Made by a program: the position numbers and the translations under genes. A DNA stretch of 64,000 nt from Marinomonas communis (GTDB taxonomy: Bacteria > Pseudomonadota > Gammaproteobacteria > Pseudomonadales > Marinomonadaceae): the NCBI RefSeq assembly GCF_004363305.1, contig NZ_SNZA01000001.1, positions 832,902-896,901 of the forward strand. Reading direction: 5' to 3'. Positions 16,662 to 29,041 of the stretch are shown here, piece by piece (position 1 is the first letter of the stretch; each line of letters begins with the position of its first letter). The notes beneath the pieces are model-generated. The model did not search any database and had not been told where the DNA came from. It was given only the letters and a program-made list of their open reading frames with translations.

Positions 16662-17966
16662 ATGTTATTCCAGAACAAGAAGTTGCAATCAAAGATTGCA
16701 GAGATGGAGAAAGAATTAGCGATTTTTCACAGCATCCAAAAGGATTTGGTTGAGGAAATGTTGTACTTTTCAGTGGATCGACAAGGTGTATTTGTCGATG
16801 CGAACCCTGCGTTTTTAGAGTCTTGTGGTTATAGCCTAAATGAATTAAGCCAGTTAAACGACCACATTTCAGACAAAGCAAAAAGTAGCGCTCACACAAA
16901 AAATATGTTTGATGCAATGAAAGATGGGAAGCATTGGCACGGTGCAATGCAATTTACATCAAAGAACGGCGATGAACGTTGGTACCGAGTCATCATGCAG
17001 CCAGTACCAGGTATTGGTGGACGTAACCTAAATGCCTACTGCGCTGAGCTCACTCGCACTATCTCACAATCTAGGCAGCAACAGGACATGTTAATGGCTC
17101 TAGATAGATCTCAAGCGGTCATCGAATTCAGCCTTGATGGTATTATTCTTGAAGCAAATGACAATTTTTTAAAAGGCATGGGCTATCAGAAAAGTCAGAT
17201 TTTAGGGAAACATCACAGGATCTTCTGTGACCCCGCTGAAGTCGAGTCAGATGACTACCAGAAATTTTGGCAAAAACTCGCAACTGGGAAATTCTTCTCT
17301 GGACGCTTTAAGCGCATTGACAGTCATGGTAATGAGGTTTGGTTAGAGGCGACTTATAATCCAATTCACGATGAGCATGGTGACTTATATAAAGTAGCCA
17401 AATTCGCCTCTGTGGTAACGGATCAAGTCAATCGAGAAAACGCTATATCTGAAGCATCCGAAGTAGCCTATAACGTTTCTCAAAGAACTGATGAGCATGC
17501 AGCTAAGGGCATTCAGGTTATTAACGACACCATCAAAACCATGCAAGAGCTCTCTTCACGTATGGGAAATGCAAGTGATGGTATTACCGAACTCGACTCT
17601 CAATCGCTAAAAGTATCAGAACTTGTTGAAAGTATTCGAGGCATTGCAGACCAAACCAACTTACTGGCCTTAAATGCTGCGATTGAGGCTGCTCGTGCAG
17701 GGGAACAAGGTCGTGGATTTGCTGTGGTTGCCGATGAAGTAAGGCAGCTGGCATCTCGGACCAGCGCTGCAACAGAGCAGATCATCGAGGTCGTGACTGA
17801 AAACAAAAAGCTTACTGAGCAAGCGGTGAGCTTAATAAAAGGCAGCTTAGTAAAAGTGGAAGAAGCCCACAAACTATCCAGTGATGCCGGAGTTGTGATC
17901 AATGATATTCAAGTAGGCGCCCAAGAGGTCGTCAACGCCGTCAATCACTTCAAGCGCAGCCTTTAA
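16662..17966 (+). CDS. Soluble methyl-accepting chemotaxis protein with two PAS domains
   Basis: 434 residues with no membrane segment. Two PAS domains (~35-130: [23 protein letters not shown]; ~155-260: [22 protein letters not shown]) are followed by the MCP signalling domain, whose tip reads [40 protein letters not shown]. The signalling region is short (~170 residues). This BdlA/Aer-like layout suggests a cytoplasmic redox or small-ligand sensor coupled to CheA/CheW. No che genes are nearby. Confidence 0.9.
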   Translation: MLFQNKKLQSKIAEMEKELAIFHSIQKDLVEEMLYFSVDRQGVFVDANPAFLESCGYSLNELSQLNDHISDKAKSSAHTKNMFDAMKDGKHWHGAMQFTSKNGDERWYRVIMQPVPGIGGRNLNAYCAELTRTISQSRQQQDMLMALDRSQAVIEFSLDGIILEANDNFLKGMGYQKSQILGKHHRIFCDPAEVESDDYQKFWQKLATGKFFSGRFKRIDSHGNEVWLEATYNPIHDEHGDLYKVAKFASVVTDQVNRENAISEASEVAYNVSQRTDEHAAKGIQVINDTIKTMQELSSRMGNASDGITELDSQSLKVSELVESIRGIADQTNLLALNAAIEAARAGEQGRGFAVVADEVRQLASRTSAATEQIIEVVTENKKLTEQAVSLIKGSLVKVEEAHKLSSDAGVVINDIQVGAQEVVNAVNHFKRSL

Positions 17967-17986
17967 TAAACTCACTTTGAAATCAA

Positions 17987-18023
17987 AACAGCCCCTAGTG
18001 AAGTCGATTCACTAGGGGCTGTT
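17987..18023. terminator. Bidirectional terminator between the PAS chemoreceptor and katG
   Basis: A perfect 16-bp stem (17987-18002 with 18008-18023) with a 5-nt loop lies between two convergent genes. On the minus strand it is followed by TTTTGATTT, so it chiefly serves katG; the + strand side has only a poor T tract. Confidence 0.88.
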
Positions 18024-18055
18024 GTATTAAGGTGTAAAACTTAACTCTCTAGCTT

Positions 18056-20603
<2,548 letters not shown>

Positions 20604-21014
20604 ATGAACGAGCTGCCAAACCAAATCAAGAATTTATCTTACTGCCTTACCATTCTTCCTGTTTCTAGTCGATGTGTAGAAAACTTTGCACGCCGCCACG
20701 ACTTACGGCAAGTTATTGAAAAGTTAAATAAGGCATTAAAAAAACACCGTAGTTCAGGCTACGACATTGAGGGTAAGAAACTACCAATTGAAAATGCCTT
20801 GCTCACTATTTTGGACCGTCTGAACACGTTAAAGCTAAATCAAGCCGACACGCAAAAACAGTGCACTCTTCTGACACCACTTGAGAAGAACGCTCTACTC
20901 GATTTAACACAACAAATCATCGATAAAATGGACGAGCGTGAGAGCAAAGCACAAGCTGTTCTGGAAGCCATGTCGAAAACAGGCATCACTCTTGACGATC
21001 TAATGAACGACTAA
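20604..21014 (+). CDS. Conserved-looking small protein of unknown function
   Basis: 136 residues, not recognised. Predicted mainly helical, with Lys/Gln-rich middle (VIEKLNKALKKHR, IENALLTILDRLNTLK, LTPLEKNALLDLTQQIIDKMDERESKAQAVLEAMSKTGITLDDLMND). No signal peptide or membrane segment. The C-terminal run with charged heptads could form a coiled coil. It is convergent with the hybrid kinase gene, with the two stop codons 4 nt apart, and divergent from katG. Coding potential is supported by length and by the gene-like spacing. Confidence 0.55.
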   Translation: MNELPNQIKNLSYCLTILPVSSRCVENFARRHDLRQVIEKLNKALKKHRSSGYDIEGKKLPIENALLTILDRLNTLKLNQADTQKQCTLLTPLEKNALLDLTQQIIDKMDERESKAQAVLEAMSKTGITLDDLMND

Positions 21015-21018
21015 CTCG

Positions 21019-24000
21019 CTACGCTTCTCTACGAGAAGCCATATACTTGTCTAACCATTGAAGCGCCTCTTGAAATGATAACTTATCAATAAGAGGTTTC
21101 ATGCCTTCTAAATTTTGGTCCGACTTAAGGTCATTCAGCTGAACCAGTTCATCATATAACTTGAGAGCTTTCATATTTGAGTGCTCCAACAACTCTTTTA
21201 ACTCTGCTAACGCTTCGTCAGTTAACGCATTACGGTTTTTGCTACCCTCAGCAACTGTCGATACATTTTTTTCTTTTAGGTATAGCTCAATCGCAACAAT
21301 GGAATGCTCGTAGTAGCTCTGCATTTTTTTTACTAAGGTATAATAGTTTTCAATCTCGCCATTCTTGAGCTGAAGTTCTAACTCTTTCAAAACACTCGCT
21401 AATTTATCTGCACCGACCGTGGCACTCGCGCCTTTAAAGGTATGAGCTAATATCGCCATACTCTTTATGTTTGTCTCATCTAGCTCAGAGACAAAGCCAC
21501 CCATCAGTTCAACAGAGTCGCCAAGATACGCCTCAAGAGCAGCCTGAAAAATAGTCTGATTGCCACCTAATCTCGCTAAAGCCAATTGTGGTACAAAAAA
21601 CTCATCTCCATCCGACATATCCACGGGATAAGAATGATGTTCGTTGGATTCAACACAATCGCTATTGAGCTGTGGTGCCTCAAATTGCCCGTAGATATAC
21701 TTAAGAATAGTCCGCACCAAATCAGCACTATTGAATGGCTTACTAACGTGATCATTCATCCCCACATCCAGCGCCTCTCGTCGGTCTGATGCCATGGCAT
21801 TTGCTGTCATAGCAACAATCGGTAAAGTGTCAGCGTCATACCGTTTCCTAAGCTGACGAGTCGCTTCATAACCATCCATGATTGGCATCTGGATATCCAT
21901 TAACACCAGCGCATAAGGAACTTCTGACTGCTCTACCGCAGTGATAGCTTCTCGCCCGTTTGCCACTACATCTACCATGGCACCTTCAGCCTCAAGGATC
22001 TCACGAGCAACAAGTTGATTGATGCTATTGTCTTCTACTAGTAACAGTCTGTAACCATGCAATCGAGTCATATTCGACGAAAAGTTAATGCTACCCTTGA
22101 CTCTTAAAAGACTATGCTCAGCGATACGGTCTACCAGTACAGAGGCTGAGAGCGGTTTCTGTATGATGTCATCTACAATTTTTTCACCATCATAATGACC
22201 CTGAACTTCTGCATCTTTACCATAAGCTGTGACCACAAACATTTTACCCGAGAAAAACTCCGATCCCAGCTGTCGAATCTTGACGATGGTTTCCCATCCA
22301 CTCATTTTGGGCATGCTCCAATCCATAAGGATTAGATCAAAATGATGTCCTTGCTCAGCATGATGTCTAATAAGGTTTATCGCGTCTTCACCATTTGAGG
22401 CAGTTTCGGCATGCCAAGTTAAGCCTTCAACAATATGCCGACACGCTTCTAACGCCTCTGGTAAATCATCAACAATCAGTACATTGAGTTGCTGGCTTTC
22501 TGGCGTAAACACATTTTCGTCAAAACTTGATTTGTAAGGAATCACCGCAGAAAAAGTTGAGCCGGCTCCCTCTTCACTTACAAATGAAAACTGTCCTCCC
22601 ATGAGATCAATTAGCTTTTGCGTAATGATCAACCCAAGGCCTGTGCCACCAAACTCTCTCACAGTCGAAGCTTCTGCCTGACCAAAAGCTTCGAGTATTT
22701 TTTCTTGTTTATTTTTAGGAATACCTATACCGGTATCAATGATATCTATCTGTAATGCACTGTCCGTCCGAGCAGAAAATTTAATTTGCACCATACCCTG
22801 ATGAGTAAACTTAATTGCATTGCCAGCAAGATTGATAATGATTTGCTGTAATCGGAAAGAGTCTAGAGTAATAAAAGATGGCAACTTAGGGTCAACATCA
22901 ATAATCAACTCTATTGGTTTATCACCTAGGTTTGCATTCAACACCGTCGCTACATTCTCAGCTAAATCATGAAGGCTAAATGGATGGGGGTCGATCTCAA
23001 GCTTCCCTGCTTCGACTTTGGAAAAGTCCAAAATATCATTCAATATATTAAGCAACGAGCGAGCAGCCCCATCAGACTTTGCCACGTAATCGAGCTGTTT
23101 TTCATCTAAGCTAGTCTTTCCAAGTAACTCAAGTAACCCAATAATTGCATTCATCGGCGTGCGAATTTCATGACTCATATTCGCCACAAATTCGGACTTT
23201 GTTTTGTTCGCTTGATCAGATGCGTCCTTGGCATCTTTTAAGGCTTGCTCATAACGAACTTGTTCACTGATGTCTTTGTTAATGCCCACAAGCTTTATGG
23301 CATTATTCAATGGATTATGTTCGATGGTCGCCGATGCTTGTATGGTTTTACGCTTACCCGAGGCGGCAATCACATCAAAACTTATATCCGAGCCTCCTTT
23401 TCCTTCTGCAAAGCGTTCGAAATGCTTATTAGCCCTTTCTCGGTCTTCTTCCGCCACCATATCAATCCACGCTTGCGCATCAATTGAATCATCAGGTGAC
23501 ATATCATATACCTCGAACATTTTCTCATTCCATGTAATTGCACCAGATCCTGGATCCCAACTCCAAATACCAATATCTGCAATATCTGATGCGATGGAGA
23601 GCTGCTCCTTTAATGCCTCCAATCGATTCCGATTCGATACTAGCTCGGAAATATCCGTTGCCATCCCTAAAAAGCCGATGAGATTTTCTTTATCGTCGTA
23701 AATGCCTGTGACGGAAAGGTAGACAGAAATAAACTTGCCACTCTTTGAGACATAGGTCCATTCATGTTCATTTTTCAAACCCTTAAGGGTTTTTGCAACA
23801 AAGACCTGAAATCCAGGATCAATTGACTCTTCAAGCTCCTCCGAAAACAGTTTTGCTCGACCTACAACCTCAGACTCTAAATGAAATACTTTTGGCGTTA
23901 GTTTTCCGACTAGCTCATCTTGCTTGTATTCCAACATGCTTTCTGCTGCCGGGTTAAAAAGTGTGATGACCCCTTCAAGGTCAGTAGCGATCACAGCGTG

Positions 24001-25527
24001 GGCAGCATTATCTAAAATAGCCGACTGCATTGAATAAGTACGTTTCAGCTCCTCAGTACGTTCCTGTATCTGCTGCTCCAGCATATGATTGAACTCTTCC
24101 AATTGATGCTCTAGTTGTTTCTGTTCAGAGATATCACGAACGATTTTGGAGACGCCGACGACATTTTCATGCTCATCTCTAATCGGTGACGCTGAGATGG
24201 ATACCAAAAGCACTTGTCCTGATTTCGTTTGGCGCTGTGTCTCAAATAACTTCACTTGCTTGCCTAGCAATAAGTCCTGTCTTATCTTGTCTTCCTCCTC
24301 CTTAGTGGATTCGGTTAGGAATACATTGTGGGTGTACTCTCCTAATACTTCTTCTTTTGTAAAGCCAAACATCTTTGTTGCACTGGGGTTCCAATCCGTA
24401 ATTCGGCCTTCCATTGACACACCAATAATCGCGTCTTGACTGCCTTCAACAATGGCATTGATTTGAGCCTTTTCTAACGCTAATTCATTCTGACTTCTTA
24501 CACTGGCACGATAAATCACAAAGAAAACAGAAAAGACCCCCATGCCCACTAAGAACATTATAAATGAGTAGAGAGTATTGAATAATGCTTCGTTATTTAT
24601 GGACGAAAGGGGCTTTAGTAAGCGAATGGTAATGCTGTTTTTGCCTTCAACTAAAGGGATGACTTCGGATGCATAAAGTCCCTCTAGGTTGCCATCAGTT
24701 TGATACAGGGTTGCGGTCGTTACTTTATCATTGCGCTGATGGATCGAAGCGTCCCAAACACTCCCCCCCTCCCCAAATTCGAAGGCAAAGGCATTTTGCT
24801 TGTCAGGGTGCATAACAAATGCACCAGTGTCATTTGTTATGTATAGAAGAGTATCGGGATCCGTTGCATTTAGGAGACGTTGAAACATTTTCTCTACTGC
24901 AACATTAACCATAATAAAACCGAACAATTGACCGCTGTCTGAGTAGACTTGTATCGCAAACCTGATGGTCGGGGTGTGAGGGATCTGGATCACACCTTGC
25001 TCCCTATTGAGAGTAATGTCCGAGATATATAGTCCGCTAAAAGTGGGCGATGTGATTTCTTTGTAATAATCCCGAGAGCCTTTGGACTGTAATCCAGTCT
25101 CAGCGACTTTCATAATGCCTGATTCAGACTTATCAACTCGGACAAGCTCTTTACCGTTATTTTCTATGCCAATGTAACGAATCTGATAGGCACTCTCATG
25201 TGCCGAAACATAACTTTTAAATATTTCACCTAAGCGCGATTTCCAAGTTTCAAGCGGGCTCTGGTCAAAAGGGTCAACACCACCGTTATCAGTCGCCCTA
25301 ATGATCCCTTGAATAGGTGGGACCGAAAGCATAAATCGTAAGTCACTGGCTAATTCATCTATTTCAGTGAGCAGAATCTGTCTTTGTTCGATTAAGTCTT
25401 CTTCCATTTCTAGAGAGTGGTTTGAAAGCAAGCGTTGATGTTGTACCCAATAAAGGAAATACGAGCTTGCAACGAAAAAGCCCGCAACCAACAGTCCAAT
25501 AACACCCCAACGAATGGCGCTCTTCAT
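21019..25527 (-). CDS. Hybrid sensor histidine kinase with Cache, PAS, HisKA, HATPase, two REC and Hpt domains
   Basis: 1502 residues. Membrane helices at about 8-28 and 315-340 bracket a periplasmic Cache-type sensor; three PAS domains follow (~355-470, ~500-625, ~640-755). HisKA has His786 in SHEIRTP; the ATPase domain has N903 and GTGLGL. REC1 has phospho-acceptor Asp1069 (ILMDWSMP), REC2 Asp1211 (VLMDIQMP), and the Hpt domain has His1362 (AHTFKGASATVG). The arrangement supports an internal His-Asp-His phosphorelay. The divergent neighbour is a REC-GGDEF-EAL protein, a likely output partner. Confidence 0.93.
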   Translation of the reverse strand: MKSAIRWGVIGLLVAGFFVASSYFLYWVQHQRLLSNHSLEMEEDLIEQRQILLTEIDELASDLRFMLSVPPIQGIIRATDNGGVDPFDQSPLETWKSRLGEIFKSYVSAHESAYQIRYIGIENNGKELVRVDKSESGIMKVAETGLQSKGSRDYYKEITSPTFSGLYISDITLNREQGVIQIPHTPTIRFAIQVYSDSGQLFGFIMVNVAVEKMFQRLLNATDPDTLLYITNDTGAFVMHPDKQNAFAFEFGEGGSVWDASIHQRNDKVTTATLYQTDGNLEGLYASEVIPLVEGKNSITIRLLKPLSSINNEALFNTLYSFIMFLVGMGVFSVFFVIYRASVRSQNELALEKAQINAIVEGSQDAIIGVSMEGRITDWNPSATKMFGFTKEEVLGEYTHNVFLTESTKEEEDKIRQDLLLGKQVKLFETQRQTKSGQVLLVSISASPIRDEHENVVGVSKIVRDISEQKQLEHQLEEFNHMLEQQIQERTEELKRTYSMQSAILDNAAHAVIATDLEGVITLFNPAAESMLEYKQDELVGKLTPKVFHLESEVVGRAKLFSEELEESIDPGFQVFVAKTLKGLKNEHEWTYVSKSGKFISVYLSVTGIYDDKENLIGFLGMATDISELVSNRNRLEALKEQLSIASDIADIGIWSWDPGSGAITWNEKMFEVYDMSPDDSIDAQAWIDMVAEEDRERANKHFERFAEGKGGSDISFDVIAASGKRKTIQASATIEHNPLNNAIKLVGINKDISEQVRYEQALKDAKDASDQANKTKSEFVANMSHEIRTPMNAIIGLLELLGKTSLDEKQLDYVAKSDGAARSLLNILNDILDFSKVEAGKLEIDPHPFSLHDLAENVATVLNANLGDKPIELIIDVDPKLPSFITLDSFRLQQIIINLAGNAIKFTHQGMVQIKFSARTDSALQIDIIDTGIGIPKNKQEKILEAFGQAEASTVREFGGTGLGLIITQKLIDLMGGQFSFVSEEGAGSTFSAVIPYKSSFDENVFTPESQQLNVLIVDDLPEALEACRHIVEGLTWHAETASNGEDAINLIRHHAEQGHHFDLILMDWSMPKMSGWETIVKIRQLGSEFFSGKMFVVTAYGKDAEVQGHYDGEKIVDDIIQKPLSASVLVDRIAEHSLLRVKGSINFSSNMTRLHGYRLLLVEDNSINQLVAREILEAEGAMVDVVANGREAITAVEQSEVPYALVLMDIQMPIMDGYEATRQLRKRYDADTLPIVAMTANAMASDRREALDVGMNDHVSKPFNSADLVRTILKYIYGQFEAPQLNSDCVESNEHHSYPVDMSDGDEFFVPQLALARLGGNQTIFQAALEAYLGDSVELMGGFVSELDETNIKSMAILAHTFKGASATVGADKLASVLKELELQLKNGEIENYYTLVKKMQSYYEHSIVAIELYLKEKNVSTVAEGSKNRNALTDEALAELKELLEHSNMKALKLYDELVQLNDLKSDQNLEGMKPLIDKLSFQEALQWLDKYMASRREA

Positions 25528-25784
25528 CCATGTATACCTTTCATAATTAAAAAGTTCATTTGGAGATTACAAGGTAGATAAATCTACAAAATCGACTACA
25601 AGTTAAAGAAATATAGCAAAGAATATGAAACTTTAACGTTACATTTACAGTGTGAAATTTGTCGAAGCACTGAAAGCATGACAGGAAGTTTTGTCATTAA
25701 CATTTCTCATACCAATATTTGGGGCATTTTCAGTCTATAATGATTGTTATTACGCCATGTTTTTATCGCTTCAAGGAAGGCTGT

Positions 25785-28274
25785 ATGTTCAGTACCACCC
25801 ACCAAATACCATCCATCTTAATCGTAGATGACTCAACAGCCATTCTAAAATTGCTACATGAGGCTACCAAGGACATGGGGGAGGTTTTTTTTGCGACGAA
25901 TGGCTCTGACGCAATATTGATTGCTCAAGATAAAAAACCAGATTTGGTACTACTTGACATTGAAATGCCCGATATGAATGGCTACGAGGTGTTTAAGAAG
26001 ATCAAAACAATTCCTGGCCTAGAAGAAGTGCCAATCCTGTTTGTAACAGGTCATGACGATCAAGGTCATGAGCTAAAAACTCTAGAGCTAGGCGGTGTCG
26101 ACTATATTCAAAAGCCCATTAATATTTCAATTACTCGTGCAAGGGTAAAAAATCAACTCACACTAATTGAACAAAAAGCCCGCATCCAGAAGCATGCTCA
26201 TGAAATGGCGCTACTGGTCAATTCATTGCCCGCTTTTGTGGCGTATTGGGATGCTCAGGATAACAATATTTTTTGTAATGATGCCGTAGGGCAATGGTTT
26301 GGCATACCAGCCGAGAACATGATCGGGAAACATGCCTCTGAGATACTCCCTCCCATAGCCTGGGAAAAAGTAAAAAATCTAATACACCTAGCCCCCAACG
26401 GAGAAGAACAGTCTGTAGATATCACCTGCCGCGTAGGCGATGTTAAGCGTTTTGGTCAAGTAAAAATCGTACCTCACACTGAAGGTACTCTTGAAAATGG
26501 CTATTTAATGCTGATCAATGACATTACCAGCCGCAAACAGGCAGAGCAGACATTAATCGATGAAAAGGAACGCATTCGCATCACCCTAAACTCAATTGGT
26601 GATGCCGTCATTGCCACGGATACCGATGGTAATGTGACTTTTTTAAATCCTATTGCGGAAAATATGACTGGCTGGTGTTTAGGCAAAGCCATCGGTGAGC
26701 CCATTGAAAATGTTATGCCCCTAGTTGACGCTGACTCTGGTGAAGCGATGCGCAACCCGATCCGCGTGGCATTAGAAGAAGAGCGTATAGTCGGCATGGC
26801 ACTTAACTGTGCCCTCGGTAAGTCAATGAAATCGGCCATTGCAGTGGAAGACTCTGCCGCTCCAATCCGTAACCATGATGGGCAAATTACGGGAGCAATT
26901 ATTGTTTTCCATGATGTTAGTGAAGCTCGCGCCATGGCAATCAAAATGACGCATTTGGCACAACATGATTCCCTTACTAATTTACCAAACCGTTTGCTAC
27001 TTCGAGATCGGGCCCTGCAATCTATTAAGCAGCATGCTACTTCAAACCAAAAATTGGCTATGGTCATGGTGGATCTTGATGACTTTAAGTCTGTTAATGA
27101 GCTAGTTGGTCATGATGTAGGTGATATGGTCTTGCAACAAGTAGCCTATGAACTACAAAAAGAGCTCAAGCTAGAAGGTAACTTATTCAGACCTGGTGGA
27201 GACGAATTTTTAATCTTACTTTCAAACCTCTCGAGCAGTATCCAAGTCACTAGGTTTATTCAAAAGCTCATGGCTATCTTTCAATCTAAATGGGAGGCAA
27301 GAGGTCAGCACTTCAAAATTACGATCAGTGTTGGCGTATCAGTTTACCCTGAAGATAGCCGAGATTTAGATGAGCTTTACCGACACTCTGAAGCAGCCCT
27401 ATTTTCTGCAAAGGATTCAGGTAAAAACCAATATAAGTTTTATAACCAGGGGCTTGAGAAAAAACTACAATTAAAACAGGAACTTGAGTCCTCTCTGAAA
27501 ACAACTTCGGGAAGGAAAAGCTTTGAAATTTACTATCAGCCCAAAGTCAATGTGCACTCAAAAAATATGATCGGGGTTGAAGCATTGGTACGTTGGCGCA
27601 ATGCCTCTGGAGAGTTAATACCACCTGGCGAATTTATTTCTCTGTCCGAAGAATCAGGACTCATCATCCCATTGGGAGAGTATGTTTTAACTGAGGCATG
27701 CCGACAAGCCGTTGCTTGGAAAGAATCAGGACATGAATTGATCTTAGCGGTCAATGTTTCCATTATTCAGTTCGAAGACAGCAAGTTCTTGTCAATGCTA
27801 AAACGAGTACTTGAAGACAGTAAAATTTCGCCTCATATGTTAGAACTAGAGCTAACGGAGAGCGTCCTTGCTAAAGACATAGAGTATGCTCGTAAGCTTA
27901 TTGAAGAAATCAGATTACTGGGCGTCAAAATAGCTCTAGATGATTTTGGCACCGGTTACTCCAGCCTATCCTACATCAATGGTTTCCCGTTGGACGTATT
28001 AAAAATAGATCAAAGCTTTGTACGAAACATGCTACGAAGCAAAACTGACCAAACGATTATCGCCGCCATTATTCAAATGGCTAATGGTTTGAACTTAAAG
28101 CTTGTCGCAGAAGGGGTAGAAACTCAAGAGCACGCGGATGAACTTGAAAAAATGGGCTGTGAGATCATGCAAGGCTATTTCTTTAGCCGACCAGTGACAG
28201 CAGACACCATTACTAGCACATTAGAAGAGTCAAAATCGATCTTTAAAGATATGCTGTCTTCTATCGAGCCTTAG
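25785..28274 (+). CDS. Response regulator with PAS, GGDEF and EAL domains
   Basis: 829 residues from ATG 25785, chosen because AAGGAAGG (25773-25780) precedes it; the open frame extends up to 25719 but without a signal. Order: REC (SILIVDDS; phospho-Asp in LVLLDIEMPDMNG; PILFVTGH; KP near YIQKPI), two PAS domains, GGDEF (RPGGDEFLIL intact), and EAL (GVEALVRW, DDFGTGYSSLSYI intact). Could both make and break c-di-GMP. It is divergent from the hybrid kinase and may receive its phosphate. Cytoplasmic. Confidence 0.93.
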   Translation: MFSTTHQIPSILIVDDSTAILKLLHEATKDMGEVFFATNGSDAILIAQDKKPDLVLLDIEMPDMNGYEVFKKIKTIPGLEEVPILFVTGHDDQGHELKTLELGGVDYIQKPINISITRARVKNQLTLIEQKARIQKHAHEMALLVNSLPAFVAYWDAQDNNIFCNDAVGQWFGIPAENMIGKHASEILPPIAWEKVKNLIHLAPNGEEQSVDITCRVGDVKRFGQVKIVPHTEGTLENGYLMLINDITSRKQAEQTLIDEKERIRITLNSIGDAVIATDTDGNVTFLNPIAENMTGWCLGKAIGEPIENVMPLVDADSGEAMRNPIRVALEEERIVGMALNCALGKSMKSAIAVEDSAAPIRNHDGQITGAIIVFHDVSEARAMAIKMTHLAQHDSLTNLPNRLLLRDRALQSIKQHATSNQKLAMVMVDLDDFKSVNELVGHDVGDMVLQQVAYELQKELKLEGNLFRPGGDEFLILLSNLSSSIQVTRFIQKLMAIFQSKWEARGQHFKITISVGVSVYPEDSRDLDELYRHSEAALFSAKDSGKNQYKFYNQGLEKKLQLKQELESSLKTTSGRKSFEIYYQPKVNVHSKNMIGVEALVRWRNASGELIPPGEFISLSEESGLIIPLGEYVLTEACRQAVAWKESGHELILAVNVSIIQFEDSKFLSMLKRVLEDSKISPHMLELELTESVLAKDIEYARKLIEEIRLLGVKIALDDFGTGYSSLSYINGFPLDVLKIDQSFVRNMLRSKTDQTIIAAIIQMANGLNLKLVAEGVETQEHADELEKMGCEIMQGYFFSRPVTADTITSTLEESKSIFKDMLSSIEP

Positions 28275-28310
28275 CCAATAACTGATTGAGTTAGAGGCTT
28301 TTTCCCTGAA

Positions 28311-28346
28311 GAGGAGCTAACAACAACGTTAGCTCCTCTTTTTTTG
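28311..28346 (+). terminator. Intrinsic terminator of the REC-GGDEF-EAL gene
   Basis: A perfect 11-bp stem (28311-28321 with 28328-28338, 6-nt loop) is followed by seven T. A second small perfect hairpin (7-bp stem, 4-nt loop) follows at 28346-28363. Confidence 0.93.
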
Positions 28347-28582
28347 GTTGATAGTAATCAACCGACTCTTACACCATCCTCGATATAAAAATGAGCCTCC
28401 AATCAAAAGTCACTTCGACTACTTTTTGAGCAAAGTGCAGTTTTTTATTTTGGATACATTCTTAATACCTGCAGGAATACAACACTTTTTTTGAAAAAAA
28501 GGTAACTTCGACAAAAAAATTATGCTAACTTTGCGCACCTTATTTCCACATTTCTTACTAACTACAAAATAAGGAACCCCCT
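28347..28582. other. Promoter-bearing region upstream of uspA
   Basis: AT-rich, with no gene seen. After the 28311 terminator it holds homopolymer A/T tracts (around 28440-28520), which are often seen upstream of strong promoters, and the uspA SD AAGGA at 28570-28574. No recognised operator. Confidence 0.4.
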
Positions 28583-29023
28583 ATGACAGCGACTTACGTT
28601 GTTGGTGTTGACGGCAGTGATGCGAGCCATCGCGCTTTAGCTTTCGCCAAACGCCAAGCATCTCTCGTGGGTGATGACTGTTCTTTGTTACTGGTATGTG
28701 TGGTGGAGTGGTCTCCCTACAAATTCCAGACGCATGAAGAAAATGCTCGTCGAACCAAACAAAAACAAGAAGAAATCAAGATCGCCACAGAACGTGTGAT
28801 CGAACCTCTTCTTCAAGAACTTAAGGCTGAAGGCATCAAAGCTGAAGGCAAGGTAGTTCACGGTAAAGCAGCCGCTGTTTTAAACAATGCAGCAGTGGAA
28901 GCTAACGCAGAACAAATTTTTGTTGCCCGTTCTGCCGATCATGGATTGAGCGCACGTGTATTTGGCAGTGTAACTGCTCAGCTTGTAATGAGCGCCAATG
29001 TCCCTGTGACTGTTGTTAGCTAA
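28583..29023 (+). CDS. Universal stress protein UspA family
   Basis: 146-residue Usp domain: YVVGVDGSDASHRALAFAKRQA, SLLLVCVVEW, GKAAAVLNNAAVEANAEQIFVARS and the C-terminal GSVTAQLVMSANVPVTVV. The first G-2x-G of the usual ATP-binding loop is not clear, so it may or may not bind ATP. It is 18 nt upstream of the AGCS symporter gene and probably co-transcribed, a pairing that suggests stress-linked control of amino-acid uptake. Confidence 0.9.
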   Translation: MTATYVVGVDGSDASHRALAFAKRQASLVGDDCSLLLVCVVEWSPYKFQTHEENARRTKQKQEEIKIATERVIEPLLQELKAEGIKAEGKVVHGKAAAVLNNAAVEANAEQIFVARSADHGLSARVFGSVTAQLVMSANVPVTVVS

Positions 29024-29041
29024 AAAAGGTTTTCCCCCAAC

